Below, in pieces: positions 8,275 through 17,229 of a stretch of DNA of 64,000 nt (the stretch's first letter is position 1; every line of letters starts with the position of its first letter). The stretch is from assembly GCF_020911885.1 (NCBI RefSeq), contig NZ_CP087132.1:1-64000 (forward strand), given 5' to 3'. The notes beneath the pieces are model-generated. The model was not told the DNA's origin, did no database searches, and saw only the letters and a program-made list of their open reading frames with translations. The position numbers and the translations under genes were made by a program. This stretch comes from Flavobacterium acetivorans. GTDB lineage: Bacteria > Bacteroidota > Bacteroidia > Flavobacteriales > Flavobacteriaceae.

Positions 8275-10407
8275 ATGATCAGAAATGACCTCAAACATAT
8301 TCAATTAGACAACCAAAAGTCGAAAACCTCAGATCAAGCTCCTTTGACCGAAGGATTTTTAACGGCTGAAGGTATTGAACTCGAGTCCACTTATTCCGAA
8401 AAAGATATTGAGAATCTCAATCATCTGGACTTTGGAGCTGGCTTTGCGCCAAATTTACGCGGCCCTTACGCAACAATGTATGTCCGCCGACCTTGGACGA
8501 TTCGCCAATATGCCGGATTTTCTACCGCAGAAGAAAGCAACGCTTTTTACAGAAGAAATTTGGCGGCAGGCCAAAAAGGATTATCCATCGCTTTTGATTT
8601 ACCCACCCACCGCGGCTATGATTCTGATCATGAACGTGTAGTGGGCGATGTAGGAAAAGCAGGTGTTGCCATTGACTCGGTCGAAGACATGAAAGTATTG
8701 TTTGACCAAATTCCATTGGACGAAATGTCAGTTTCAATGACCATGAATGGTGCCGTTTTACCTATTATGGCTTTCTATATTGTGGCTGCCGAAGAGCAGG
8801 GTGTAAAACCAGAACAACTTTCCGGAACCATACAAAACGATATCCTCAAGGAATTTATGGTGCGCAACACCTATATTTATCCGCCAACTCCATCGATGAA
8901 AATCATTGCCGATATATTTGAATTTACGAGCAAAAAAATGCCCAAATTCAATTCGATATCCATTTCCGGCTATCACATGCAGGAGGCGGGAGCGACAGCT
9001 GATATCGAATTAGCCTATACCCTTGCAGATGGATTGGAATACATTAGAACGGGATTGGCCACGGGAATGAAAATAGATGACTTTGCTCCTCGCCTGTCCT
9101 TTTTTTGGGCTATAGGCATGAACCATTTTATGGAAATTGCCAAAATGCGTGCCGGAAGAATGATTTGGGCCAAATTGGTAAAGCAGTTCAATCCAAAAGA
9201 CGATAAATCCTTAGCATTAAGAACCCATTGCCAAACTAGCGGCTGGAGTCTAACAGAACAAGATCCGTTTAATAATGTCGCTCGTACCTGTATTGAAGCG
9301 GCGGCGGCGGCTTTTGGCGGAACACAGTCTTTGCACACAAACGCTCTTGATGAAGCCATTGCCTTGCCGACGGATTTCTCTGCAAGAATTGCCCGAAATA
9401 CCCAAATCTTTTTACAGGAAGAAACTAAAATTACAAAAACGGTGGACCCCTGGGGCGGAAGCTATTATGTAGAAAGCCTAACCCATGAAATTGCCGAAAA
9501 TGCCTGGAAGCTGATTGAAGAAGTAGAAGAACTAGGCGGTATGACCAAAGCCATCGAAGCTGGGATACCAAAACTTAGAATCGAAGAAGCCGCAGCCAGA
9601 AAGCAAGCCCGTATTGATAGCGGACAAGATATTATTGTAGGTGTCAACAAATACCGACTGGAAAAAGAAGATCCTTTGCACATTTTAGATGTTGATAACC
9701 AAATGGTGCGCAAACAACAGTTGGAACAACTCGATCGTATCAAGGCGAGCAGAGATAATGAAAAAGTACAGGAATCACTAAAAAAATTAATCCTTTGTGC
9801 CCAAACCGGAGAAGGAAATTTATTGGAGTTTGCCGTAGACGCTGCCAGAAACCGAACTACTTTGGGAGAAATCAGCGATGCCTTAGAAACAGTTTTTGGA
9901 AGATACAAAGCACAAATTAAATCCTTTAGCGGCGTGTATAGTAAAGAAATTAAAGACGACAAAAGCTTCGAGAAAGCCAAACAACTAGCCGATACCTTTG
10001 CCAAACAAGAAGGCCGTCGCCCTAGAATTATGATTGCCAAAATGGGACAAGACGGTCATGATCGTGGTGCCAAAGTAGTGGCCACAGGTTATGCCGATGT
10101 AGGTTTTGACGTGGACATTGGTCCCCTTTTTCAAACTCCTGCCGAAGCCGCTAAACAAGCCGTGGAAAATGACGTTCACATCCTTGGAGTTTCCTCTCTC
10201 GCTGCGGGACATAAAACCTTGGTTCCTCAGGTGATTCAGGAATTAAAAAAATACGGTCGTGAAGATATTATGGTAGTTGTGGGAGGCGTTATTCCTGCCC
10301 AAGATTATCAATACCTATTTGATGCTGGAGCGTTAGCAGTTTTTGGCCCAGGTACAAAAATTAGTGAAGCCGCTATACAAATATTGCAAATTTTAATTGG
10401 AGACTAA
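8275..10407 (+). CDS. mutB: Methylmalonyl-CoA mutase large (catalytic) subunit
   Basis: The catalytic alpha subunit, about 710 residues. The N-terminal TIM barrel contains [20 protein letters not shown] and the substrate-tunnel region. The C-terminal part is a cobalamin-binding Rossmann-like domain with the DGHDRGAK motif (D-x-H-x2-G, lower-ligand His) and [12 protein letters not shown] and VVVGG segments. It allows entry of propionyl-CoA carbon into the TCA cycle, or the reverse direction to propionate. An in-frame GTG at 8266 would add three residues; the ATG at 8275 was chosen. No cobalamin riboswitch is visible upstream of the mutAB pair. A strong terminator follows the stop. Confidence 0.96.
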   Translation: MIRNDLKHIQLDNQKSKTSDQAPLTEGFLTAEGIELESTYSEKDIENLNHLDFGAGFAPNLRGPYATMYVRRPWTIRQYAGFSTAEESNAFYRRNLAAGQKGLSIAFDLPTHRGYDSDHERVVGDVGKAGVAIDSVEDMKVLFDQIPLDEMSVSMTMNGAVLPIMAFYIVAAEEQGVKPEQLSGTIQNDILKEFMVRNTYIYPPTPSMKIIADIFEFTSKKMPKFNSISISGYHMQEAGATADIELAYTLADGLEYIRTGLATGMKIDDFAPRLSFFWAIGMNHFMEIAKMRAGRMIWAKLVKQFNPKDDKSLALRTHCQTSGWSLTEQDPFNNVARTCIEAAAAAFGGTQSLHTNALDEAIALPTDFSARIARNTQIFLQEETKITKTVDPWGGSYYVESLTHEIAENAWKLIEEVEELGGMTKAIEAGIPKLRIEEAAARKQARIDSGQDIIVGVNKYRLEKEDPLHILDVDNQMVRKQQLEQLDRIKASRDNEKVQESLKKLILCAQTGEGNLLEFAVDAARNRTTLGEISDALETVFGRYKAQIKSFSGVYSKEIKDDKSFEKAKQLADTFAKQEGRRPRIMIAKMGQDGHDRGAKVVATGYADVGFDVDIGPLFQTPAEAAKQAVENDVHILGVSSLAAGHKTLVPQVIQELKKYGREDIMVVVGGVIPAQDYQYLFDAGALAVFGPGTKISEAAIQILQILIGD

Positions 10408-10437
10408 GCTACAATTAGACGATTCAAAAGATTCAAA

Positions 10438-10463
10438 AAACACCAACAAAGTTGGTGTTTTTT
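10438..10463 (+). terminator. Rho-independent terminator after mutB
   Basis: AACACCAAC (ending 10447) and GTTGGTG (10451-10457) form a tight stem with a 3-nt loop, followed by a T run. It ends the mutAB transcript. Confidence 0.88.
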
Positions 10464-10763
10464 TATTTTTACTCCATCTAATAATCAATTCGCAAAGAAA
10501 CAAGTACAAGTTAAAATTCTTCTTAAAAAACTATACGCTAAATCAATACAAATTAACAAATTTTACACAACACAATGATAATCAGTTATATATAAAAACA
10601 ATACCTTTATCAAAAGCCACGATTTCATAAATATTTTTTTCAAAAAAACATTGTTATTTAAAAAAACAAAGCTTTAGAATTAATTTGCATCATAAAAGGG
10701 GAAGTAACTATAAGCCTTAAAAATTATTCTGGAGCAGAATAGAAATAATTAAAATCAACTATT
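10464..10763. other. AT-rich intergenic region with shared upstream element
   Basis: This gene-free stretch lies between the mutB terminator and the first PepSY-like gene. It is strongly AT-rich and contains no credible ORF. Its only notable content is the GGGG-containing element at 10696-10719, which recurs upstream of the next paralog. Confidence 0.5.
10696..10719 (+). promoter_or_regulatory. Conserved upstream element, copy 1
   Basis: AAGGGGAAGTAA (10696-10707) followed by AGCCTTA (10713-10719) ends 45 bp before the ATG at 10764. The same two blocks occur 46 bp before the ATG of the next paralog with a one-base difference in spacing. It could be an operator, a 5' UTR structure or simply a remnant of duplication. 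Confidence 0.5.
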
Positions 10764-11300
10764 ATGAAAGCGTACATTATTGTTTTTTTATTTTTAGGAT
10801 TAACAAATTTATCCTACTCCCAGAATAAAACAGATTTAGAGCCATCTGATGGTAACATCTCTATTGAAAATTTACCCGCAGTGGTAATTAAAAGTGTTGG
10901 AGATGATTTTTCTGTGTATATAACTGACCGCAATTCTGATCCAAAAGTCCGGAAACTTCAAGATCGTTTTATAGCCTACGATCTAGGAAAAAACTTAGAA
11001 GGCTATGAAACTTATTTAGTTTATATGGAAATAAAAGGAGGAACATTAACCGCCACCTATGACGAAAAAGGAAAATTAATTCGTGTGGTAGAAAATTATG
11101 TCAATGTAAAGCTTCCTGCTAAGGTAATTTACTCCGTATATAAAAACTTTCCTGGATGGGAAATTATTAATGACAAATATTTATACTCTCAGGAGAAAGG
11201 AGATATTCTAAAAAAACAATACAATCTAAAAATAAAAAAAGGGAACGATACCAAGAAATTAATAGTTCGTCCAAATGGGGAGATAATATCTGGAATGTAA
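10764..11300 (+). CDS. Secreted PepSY-like protein, tandem copy 1
   Basis: A 178-residue exported protein: signal peptide with likely cleavage after LSYSQ (about residue 20), then two similar alpha/beta segments. The first begins IENLPAVVIKSVGDDFSVY and the second begins KLPAKVIYSVYKNFPGWEI and ends KKLIVRPNGEI. The pattern of a helix starting LPA-V-, a YPGW-like turn, and a strand ending in xPNGxI resembles PepSY-like (DUF2874) domains found in periplasmic proteins of Bacteroidota. Function is unknown; PepSY-like domains are often inhibitory or sensory. It is the first of three adjacent paralogs, each with its own terminator. Confidence 0.75.
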   Translation: MKAYIIVFLFLGLTNLSYSQNKTDLEPSDGNISIENLPAVVIKSVGDDFSVYITDRNSDPKVRKLQDRFIAYDLGKNLEGYETYLVYMEIKGGTLTATYDEKGKLIRVVENYVNVKLPAKVIYSVYKNFPGWEIINDKYLYSQEKGDILKKQYNLKIKKGNDTKKLIVRPNGEIISGM

Positions 11301-11328
11301 TTTATAAAATACTTAAAATCAACTTGAG

Positions 11329-11357
11329 GCTGTTCATAAAAATGAACAGCTTTTTTT
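11329..11357 (+). terminator. Rho-independent terminator
   Basis: GCTGTTCAT (11329-11337) pairs perfectly with ATGAACAGC (11342-11350), followed by seven T. It ends the first PepSY-like gene. Confidence 0.88.
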
Positions 11358-11523
11358 ATACTATAATTATTAAATGAAATTTGCTATAATTAACAAAACA
11401 TACATAAAACATTAACTATCAACCACTTATAATTTAATTACCTTTATTATGAAAAAAAACATTACGAGACAGCCCCAAAATTGACATTTTTTTAAACATT
11501 TACCTTAGAATGAACAACAACAG

Positions 11524-11548
11524 AAGGGGAAGTAAATAGCAAGCCTTA
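11524..11548 (+). promoter_or_regulatory. Conserved upstream element, copy 2
   Basis: AAGGGGAAGTAA (11524-11535) plus AGCCTTA (11542-11548) repeats the element found upstream of the first paralog, at almost the same distance from the start codon. The bases immediately before both ATGs (TTAAAATCAACTATT) are also identical. Confidence 0.5.
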
Positions 11549-11593
11549 TGTTCTATTTTATAGTAAACATTCAAACAATTAAAATCAACTATT

Positions 11594-12124
11594 ATGAAAA
11601 CGTATTTAATTGCTCTGTTAGTTATAGGACTGGTGAATATATCTTATTCTCAAGATAAAAAAAAGAATGATAATGCAATTGTTGGCATTGAAAACTTACC
11701 GGCAGTAGTCATCAAAAGTGCTGGAGAAGATTTCTCTGTTTATTTACCAGACAGAAACGCAGATCAGAAAGTTAGAAAATTAGAAGACAGTTTCATTGCC
11801 TACAACCTAGGCAAGGACTATGAAGGCTATGACACCTATTTAGTATACATGGAAATAAAAGGAGGCACCTTATCTGCCACTTATAATGAAAAAGGAAAAC
11901 TAATTCATGTTGTCGAGAATTATAAGGGCGTAAAACTCCCTTCAGAAGTTATTTATTCTGTTTATAAAAATTTTCCTGGATGGGAAATCATAAATGACAA
12001 GTATTTATATTCACAAAAAGAGGGAGATATTGTAAAAAAACAATATAATCTTAAAATAAAAAAAGACAATCAAACCCGAAAATTAGTCGTTCATCCTAAC
12101 GGCGAAATAGTAGAAGAAAAATAA
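11594..12124 (+). CDS. Secreted PepSY-like protein, tandem copy 2
   Basis: A 176-residue paralog of the preceding gene with a signal peptide (cleavage near ISYSQ, residue 20), the same LPAVVIKSAGEDFSVYLPDR start of the first repeat, and the LPSEVIYSVYKNFPGWEI second repeat. Most substitutions are conservative, and the block from NFPGWEIINDKYLYSQ is identical to copy 1. This indicates a fairly recent tandem duplication or continuing selection. Lys and Asp/Glu content is high after the signal peptide. Its upstream region keeps the element seen before copy 1. Function is not known. Confidence 0.75.
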   Translation: MKTYLIALLVIGLVNISYSQDKKKNDNAIVGIENLPAVVIKSAGEDFSVYLPDRNADQKVRKLEDSFIAYNLGKDYEGYDTYLVYMEIKGGTLSATYNEKGKLIHVVENYKGVKLPSEVIYSVYKNFPGWEIINDKYLYSQKEGDIVKKQYNLKIKKDNQTRKLVVHPNGEIVEEK

Positions 12125-12137
12125 CTATAAATTATCT

Positions 12138-12169
12138 AAGACTGTCCAAAAATATGGGCAGTCTTTTTT
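12138..12169 (+). terminator. Rho-independent terminator
   Basis: AAGACTG (12138-12144) pairs with CAGTCTT (12159-12165); the stem can extend by CC/GG after a mismatch. A T run follows. It ends the second PepSY-like gene. Confidence 0.8.
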
Positions 12170-12261
12170 ATTAATATCACTTTTTAAACATTAATACAAT
12201 AGCGTTTTATAGAATTCAAAAAAATGAAATGTGATTGAGTGCTAATTTAAAATCAAATATT

Positions 12262-12798
12262 ATGAAATCAATTATTCTTACTTTTCTTTTAATAAGTTTA
12301 AGTGTTGTGTCCTATTCACAAGACAAACCAAAAAAAGACCCTCAACAAGGGAAAATGAAAATTGAAGAATTACCCGCTGTGGTAATTAAAAGAGTAGGTT
12401 CTGATTTTTCAGTATATCTTCCTGACAAAAATCCTGATATGGACGTAAGAAAGATGGAAGAAAAATTTATAGCCTATGACATTGGTAAAGATTATGAAGG
12501 CAATGAATCCTATCTAGTGGTAATGGAATCCAAAAAAGGGTCTTTGGCTGCAACCTATGATAAAAATGGAAAGTTAACTCGCGTAGTGGAACAATATAAA
12601 AATATAAGACTACCCAACGAAGTTATATATGCTGTTTATAGAAATTATCCAGATTGGTCCATTGTAAATGATAAATTTTTATACACCCAAGAAGAGGGAG
12701 ATATTAATAAAAAACAATACAATCTAAAAATAAAAAAAGGAAAAGAAACCATGAAATTAACCGTTCGTCCTAATGGTGAAATTCTAAAAGCAAAATAA
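12262..12798 (+). CDS. Secreted PepSY-like protein, tandem copy 3
   Basis: The third paralog has 178 residues when started at the ATG at 12262, which gives a clean signal peptide (MKSIILTFLLISLSVVSYSQ). An upstream TTG at 12235 would add nine residues with no signal character and was rejected. The two PepSY-like repeats are retained (IEELPAVVIKRVGSDFSVYL and RLPNEVIYAVYRNYPDWSI), but it is the most divergent of the three. It also lacks the GGGG-containing upstream element, so it may be regulated differently or be read through from copy 2. Function unknown. Confidence 0.75.
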   Translation: MKSIILTFLLISLSVVSYSQDKPKKDPQQGKMKIEELPAVVIKRVGSDFSVYLPDKNPDMDVRKMEEKFIAYDIGKDYEGNESYLVVMESKKGSLAATYDKNGKLTRVVEQYKNIRLPNEVIYAVYRNYPDWSIVNDKFLYTQEEGDINKKQYNLKIKKGKETMKLTVRPNGEILKAK

Positions 12799-12814
12799 AG
12801 CTATTAATCACTGA

Positions 12815-12850
12815 TAAAAAAAGGCATCCAGAGATTCTGAATGCTTTTTT
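12815..12850. terminator. Probable bidirectional terminator
   Basis: An imperfect stem (AAAAGGCAT with ATGCTTTTT, continuing through AGA/TCT) is flanked by A and T runs. It lies between the converging third PepSY-like gene and the lysozyme-like gene. Confidence 0.7.
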
Positions 12851-12867
12851 AGTTTACCGTTATTTAA

Positions 12868-13509
12868 TTAATTTAGACTCGCAATTGCATTAACATTAGC
12901 CACAATTAATGAAGTATCATATCCTCCAAATGCTTTCATATAACTTCTTATCGAAGTTCCATAAGCGTCTCTAATATATTTCTTTCCGTTATTTTTAAAG
13001 TATCTTTTTACGGAACCAGCACCTCCAAGATGGGCTGCAGCCAAAATTCCAGACTCAGTAACCAGGATTCCGTTTACTACTTTCCCATCATATTTATCAA
13101 TAACATCTTGTAGAAGAGCTTTATTTTTTGACAAAAGCGCCACAAAAGCTCTTTCTTGCATTTTAGGGCTTCTCAAGAATAAAGTAGAATCATGTATCCC
13201 AACAGATTTCAGGGTTTCTTTACCAAACTGGTACTTCCCCATATAACCAAGTGAATTAATTTTTTTGTATTTACCTTCAGATTCTTTGAAAGCTATTGCT
13301 TCTTTGAAACCAATAAATAAATTTCCGGTGAAAGGGATGTTCAAATTTGTGTAGTCGTCTTCTTCAAGTGATGGAAATAAGTATCGAATTCCATCTGTGT
13401 TTTTTATTAGAAACCATTCGTTAGTATCTATTCTAAGGGGTTTAAAACCGGAGCTTAAAAAAGCTATAATAATAGTTAAACTTGTATAAAAATACCACTT
13501 CTTTATCAT
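12868..13509 (-). CDS. Exported lysozyme-like / peptidoglycan-active protein
   Basis: With the start at 13509 the product is 213 residues (MIKKWYFYTSLTIIIAF), giving an N-terminal signal peptide or anchor. An upstream in-frame ATG at 13593 would add 28 residues that spoil this. The mature part contains GFKEAIAFKESEGKYKKINSLGYMGKYQFG, where a Glu in a helix is followed by a GxMGxYQFG turn, the arrangement seen around the catalytic Glu in lysozyme-superfamily transglycosylases. A later SGILAAAHLGGAGSVKRYF segment also fits that fold. It would cleave peptidoglycan in the periplasm. It heads toward other envelope genes on the same strand (MltG, DapF), supporting the role. Family assignment is moderate. 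Confidence 0.6.
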   Translation of the reverse strand: MIKKWYFYTSLTIIIAFLSSGFKPLRIDTNEWFLIKNTDGIRYLFPSLEEDDYTNLNIPFTGNLFIGFKEAIAFKESEGKYKKINSLGYMGKYQFGKETLKSVGIHDSTLFLRSPKMQERAFVALLSKNKALLQDVIDKYDGKVVNGILVTESGILAAAHLGGAGSVKRYFKNNGKKYIRDAYGTSIRSYMKAFGGYDTSLIVANVNAIASLN

Positions 13510-13607
13510 AAATTGTTTTTCTTCAAAACGCTGTCCCGTTTCAAAATTTCTGCGTGCAAATATACCACTATTTTCCATAATATTGACAATCAAGTTATTA
13601 AAGTTTT

Positions 13608-14516
13608 CTAAAAATGCAAAACATGTCCCTTAACCCCCTCTCTACGTGAGTATTCTAACGTTGGTGCTGGAATTTTCAGGGTGTTAAAACAATAAAAAAC
13701 GGATTTTAAAAAATGGGATTTTGTCTCAATTTTAGTTAAATCAACGTCAAAACTCAAATAAATCTGGCGGTATGATCCCGCTGGTTGTTCATTTTTTTTG
13801 TCCAAAATTTTGTATTTTGAATCCACCCCTTCGCTACCATAACCTACAGCTAAATTTAACCACTTAGGAATTCTGGAACTTTTAAAAAAGGAGTATAAAT
13901 TTATTGACATCCAAAAAGTTTGCTCGTCAAATTCACTTGTGACCCTTGATTTCATTTGCCCTGGTGATAGAGAAAAAAAATCGGTTGTTTCAAACGAAAA
14001 TTTGGGAATTATCCGTTGTTCTTTCCATAACAACTCTTGAGAGACAAATAATGATGTTCCTGCACCATTAGCAATTATATCTCCATAAGAAGTTCCATTA
14101 TCATAAGAAAATCCAGCTAAAATTTCTACGGTTGTTAAAAATGCAAACCCTATTCCTGCACCATAAATCAGCTGATTTTTTTTGCTCACACCACTCCATT
14201 GTAATGTATTTGCTCCCAAGCTTCCAATATGATAGGAAACAAAAATGTGAGCCGCCTTATCCATCCCTAAAGAAACCCCTTTATCATTAGCTAAATGAAA
14301 CTTAGTATTCAAATGATCTCCATCAAAAGGTTTACTTATTTGAATTACTCCTCCAATAAAAAGAATACTTTCTGTAATAATAACTGCATTACGTCGGGCA
14401 ACATTAAGTGAGTCTGATGGTTTTAAAAAATTATTAATTCCTGACTGACCCCAAGTAATATTAAAACATAAAATGGCAAAAAGTAATAACCACAATGTTT
14501 TAGTAATTTTTTTCAT
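13608..14516 (-). CDS. DUF2279/YfiM-like envelope protein, paralog A
   Basis: A 302-residue exported protein with a signal peptide (cleavage near ITWGQ, residue 24). The central segment MDKAAHIFVSYHIGSLGANTLQWSG followed by GAGIGFAFLTTVEILAGF and SYGDIIANGAGT is the hallmark of the DUF2279/YfiM family: a histidine in the first helix, small-residue-rich hydrophobic helices and a D-x2-AN-x-AGT turn. The C-terminal half forms alternating strands (LYLSFDVDLTKIE) and may be a small barrel. The molecular role is unknown. A paralog lies 739 bp upstream on the same strand. Confidence 0.7.
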   Translation of the reverse strand: MKKITKTLWLLLFAILCFNITWGQSGINNFLKPSDSLNVARRNAVIITESILFIGGVIQISKPFDGDHLNTKFHLANDKGVSLGMDKAAHIFVSYHIGSLGANTLQWSGVSKKNQLIYGAGIGFAFLTTVEILAGFSYDNGTSYGDIIANGAGTSLFVSQELLWKEQRIIPKFSFETTDFFSLSPGQMKSRVTSEFDEQTFWMSINLYSFFKSSRIPKWLNLAVGYGSEGVDSKYKILDKKNEQPAGSYRQIYLSFDVDLTKIETKSHFLKSVFYCFNTLKIPAPTLEYSRREGVKGHVLHF

Positions 14517-15255
14517 ATGCTATTATTGAGATTAAACACCTCTCAAAACCCTATGAACATGGAAAATTAAGTCTAAAAACACTTTATTTCCATGGAAAAA
14601 GAAATCTATACCTTACAAAGTATAGTGATACATCAGTAGAATATCAATAAACTCTATTGAATTAGGAAAAAGAATACTCTACCTCGTTTTGATATGAAAG
14701 ACCTAATCTTAGAATCTTTTTTATCAAATCGAGACGATAATGGTAAATATAAAATTGGAAAAGTCAAGTAAGCAATAGTCTTAGCTTGATTTTAAACATA
14801 AAACAATTCCTCTAAAGTCAAAAAAGAAAAATTATTTAAGAATCGTATCAACTATAATTGACAAATTCGCTAAAGGATCAACTATGGTATACAATTAATA
14901 TAAACTCTCTTAAACTGAAATCTAAATTTAGAAAGTAATTCTGTTTTTAACTTACAAAAGCCTAAAATATCGCAAGTATATGAAAAATTATATCAAACAT
15001 AAAAATCTGGCGATTTCATTTTTAATACAATCTCTAAGTAAATCCTGAACAAAATTTTCCTCAGGTGTTTAATGTCAATGCTAAAGTATCATTAATGTTT
15101 TCTAGAATTATCATTAATTTAACTTAAACCCTTTTATTGTTGAAAATCTTGTAAGAAATCAACTTTTAAATTAGATCTGATCAATAAAAAAAGCTTTTTT
15201 ATAAAATCTTGATACTAAATTTAAAACAAAAAAAAGACTTATCAATATTTAGGTT
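14517..15255. other. Gene-free 739 bp between the two DUF2279 paralogs
   Basis: This is a long AT-rich spacer with no ORF of note. The longest start-to-stop on the + strand that catches the eye is a 25-codon stretch at 14694-14771, with no recognisable similarity. No tRNA, terminator or repeat was seen apart from a short A6GCT6 palindrome near 15187. It may be a decayed gene or contain a promoter for paralog A. Confidence 0.4.
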
Positions 15256-16209
15256 CTAATAATAGATAAAATGAGCTTTAATTCGGTTAAACTGCTGAAA
15301 TTCAATTGCTGGAGCAGGAATTTTTAAAGTATTAAACACTGTGAACACTGTTTTTAAAAAATGAGATTGAGTTTCTATCTTAGTCAAGTCTACATCAAAA
15401 CTCAAATACAGCTGTCTAAAACTTTCCGTTTTGGGAGCCGAAAACAAATCTTCATTTGCGGCATTGCCGCTAATCATCCCTTCGGCGCCATATCCTATCG
15501 CCAGATTGAGCCATTTGGGTATTTTAGATTTTTTATAAAAAGAATGTAAGTTTATCGAAAGCCAATACGTTTGTCCATTGTAATCTTTCAATAACTGTTC
15601 GGCTAGAGAGCTTCCTAAAACAGTAGGCCTATATTTGGCATAATGGGTAGTATGGAATGAAAATTTAGGTACCATGCGTTGTTCATTCCAGATTAGTTCT
15701 TGTGAAACATACAAAGCTGTTCCTGATGCATTTGCAACTATATCACCGGCCGAAGCCCCCCACTCAGATGAAAAACCATCCAAAACTTCAACAGCTGTCA
15801 AAAAAGCAAATCCCATGCCTGCTCCATAAAGCAACTGCTTTTTTTGGGTCGCACCGCTCCATTGCATCATTTCAGCACCCAATCTCCCTAATTGATAGGA
15901 CGAATAGAAATGCCCCGCTTTATCCATTTGCAACCACTCAACATTATCATTTTTGAAATGAAATTTGGATTTTGGGTAATCTGCATACCATAATTGGTTT
16001 AAACCAATTAAAGCAACCGAAGCCAAAGCAGTTTCGGTTATAATAAGTGTATTTTCCCTTTTGACATTCAGGCTATCTGCTGGTTTCAAAAAACCTTCAA
16101 TTTTATTTTGGGCAAAAGCACTATAATTTCCTAATACTAAAAAGAGTAAAAAAAGTTTCCTTTTTTTACTCTTTAAAACTATCTTTTTACACCTTGACTG
16201 TTGATCCAA
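15256..16209 (-). CDS. DUF2279/YfiM-like envelope protein, paralog B
   Basis: A 317-residue paralog of the gene at 13608-14516. It shares the EGFLKPADSLNVKRENTLII segment (compare NNFLKPSDSLNVARRNAVII), the MDKAGHFYSSYQLGRLGAEMMQWSGA histidine helix, and the ending FLKTVFTVFNTLKIPAPAIEF. The N-terminus has a short basic stretch and a signal peptide (KLFLLFLVLGNYSAFAQ). Its only suitable ATG at 16209 lies 31 bases inside the 3' end of mltG in another frame, so translation is probably coupled to mltG. The overlap suggests a stable partnership with that peptidoglycan enzyme, but no direct function is known. Confidence 0.72.
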   Translation of the reverse strand: MDQQSRCKKIVLKSKKRKLFLLFLVLGNYSAFAQNKIEGFLKPADSLNVKRENTLIITETALASVALIGLNQLWYADYPKSKFHFKNDNVEWLQMDKAGHFYSSYQLGRLGAEMMQWSGATQKKQLLYGAGMGFAFLTAVEVLDGFSSEWGASAGDIVANASGTALYVSQELIWNEQRMVPKFSFHTTHYAKYRPTVLGSSLAEQLLKDYNGQTYWLSINLHSFYKKSKIPKWLNLAIGYGAEGMISGNAANEDLFSAPKTESFRQLYLSFDVDLTKIETQSHFLKTVFTVFNTLKIPAPAIEFQQFNRIKAHFIYY

Positions 16210-17219
16210 TCCGAATATTTTTTAGCATTTACATTGTGCTCTTTCAAAGTAGCAGCAAATTCATGGTACCCAAAACGTTCTACACTAGCACAGAAATAAA
16301 TAAAATCATTCTTTTCTGGAGCCAAAACTGCTTCTAATGCTGTTATGTCTGGCATAGCAATAGGTCCAGGAGGAAGTCCTGTATTTACATAAGTATTATA
16401 TGGTGAAACCATTGTTAAGTCATTATAAAAAACTCTTTTAATAACTTGATCAAAATCATTGTCTCTTTTTTTAATGGCATAGATCACCGTAGGATCTGCC
16501 TGTAGTGGCATACCCAATCTCAATCGATTCAGATAAACTCCCGCAATTCTCGGTCTTTCGTCTTTTTTAACCGATTCTTTATGAACAATTGAGGCTAATA
16601 TCGTGGCTTCAATGGGAGTTAGTCCTTGTACTTTTGCTTTAGCAACACGTTCAGAATTCCAGAAATTACGGTATTCCTTGATCATTTTATCACGAAATTT
16701 CACTGCTGATGTGTTCCAGTAAATTTCATAAGTATTAGGAATAAACATGGCCAAAACGTTTTCTTCATTAAAACCATTTTCTTTCAGAAAAATAGAATCC
16801 TTGAAAGAAGTAAGTAATGACAAACTATCTGCTTCGATTTGCGAACCAACGCGACCAGCAAAATTCTCTAAACGTTCTTGATTATTGAAGGCTAATTTTA
16901 CAGGAATATTAGACCTCATGGCTCTCACTAATGCATAACTGTTCATTCCTTTTGTGAATAAAAAACGTCCAGATTTCACATTTTCAGGATAACTCATTTT
17001 ATTTGCCACCATTTCAAACCGATCTATATTTTCGACATAAGGCGAAACTATTTTTTTAACAGCTTCATAATTGGCATCCGTTGGCACATAAACATAAACT
17101 TCATTTTCAACAAATTTAGTGTTAGCCGAAAAAATTTGTTTGACTAAAATAAATCCGTAAACGATTAATCCGGTGACTAAAACAATTGATACTATTGAAA
17201 TAATTTTTTTAAAGTTCAA
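16179..17219 (-). CDS. mltG: Endolytic transglycosylase MltG
   Basis: MltG cleaves nascent glycan strands within the inner-membrane-proximal peptidoglycan and is thought to terminate their elongation. The 346-residue protein has an N-terminal transmembrane helix (IISIVSIVLVTGLIVYGFIL), a LysM-like subdomain (FVENEVYVYVPTDANYEAVKKI), and the YceG catalytic region with ILASIVHKESVKKDERPRIAGVYLNRL, in which the conserved Glu of the HKE motif is catalytic. The block LGMPLQADPTVIYA and the ending YNTYVNTGLPPGPIAMP are also diagnostic. It follows the GNAT gene by 10 bp and overlaps the downstream DUF2279 gene by 31 bases, forming a probable operon with dapF. Confidence 0.95.
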   Translation of the reverse strand: MNFKKIISIVSIVLVTGLIVYGFILVKQIFSANTKFVENEVYVYVPTDANYEAVKKIVSPYVENIDRFEMVANKMSYPENVKSGRFLFTKGMNSYALVRAMRSNIPVKLAFNNQERLENFAGRVGSQIEADSLSLLTSFKDSIFLKENGFNEENVLAMFIPNTYEIYWNTSAVKFRDKMIKEYRNFWNSERVAKAKVQGLTPIEATILASIVHKESVKKDERPRIAGVYLNRLRLGMPLQADPTVIYAIKKRDNDFDQVIKRVFYNDLTMVSPYNTYVNTGLPPGPIAMPDITALEAVLAPEKNDFIYFCASVERFGYHEFAATLKEHNVNAKKYSDWINSQGVKR

Positions 17220-17229
17220 AATTTAAAAT

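Noticed and set aside
9465..10040. A 191-codon minus-strand ORF
   Set aside because: It lies fully inside mutB, has low-complexity Ser/Leu composition and no recognisable motif; it is a shadow of mutB's codon pattern.
10397..10630. A 77-codon ORF at the end of mutB
   Set aside because: It overlaps mutB, runs through the mutB terminator and is composed of AT-rich codons; no family pattern.
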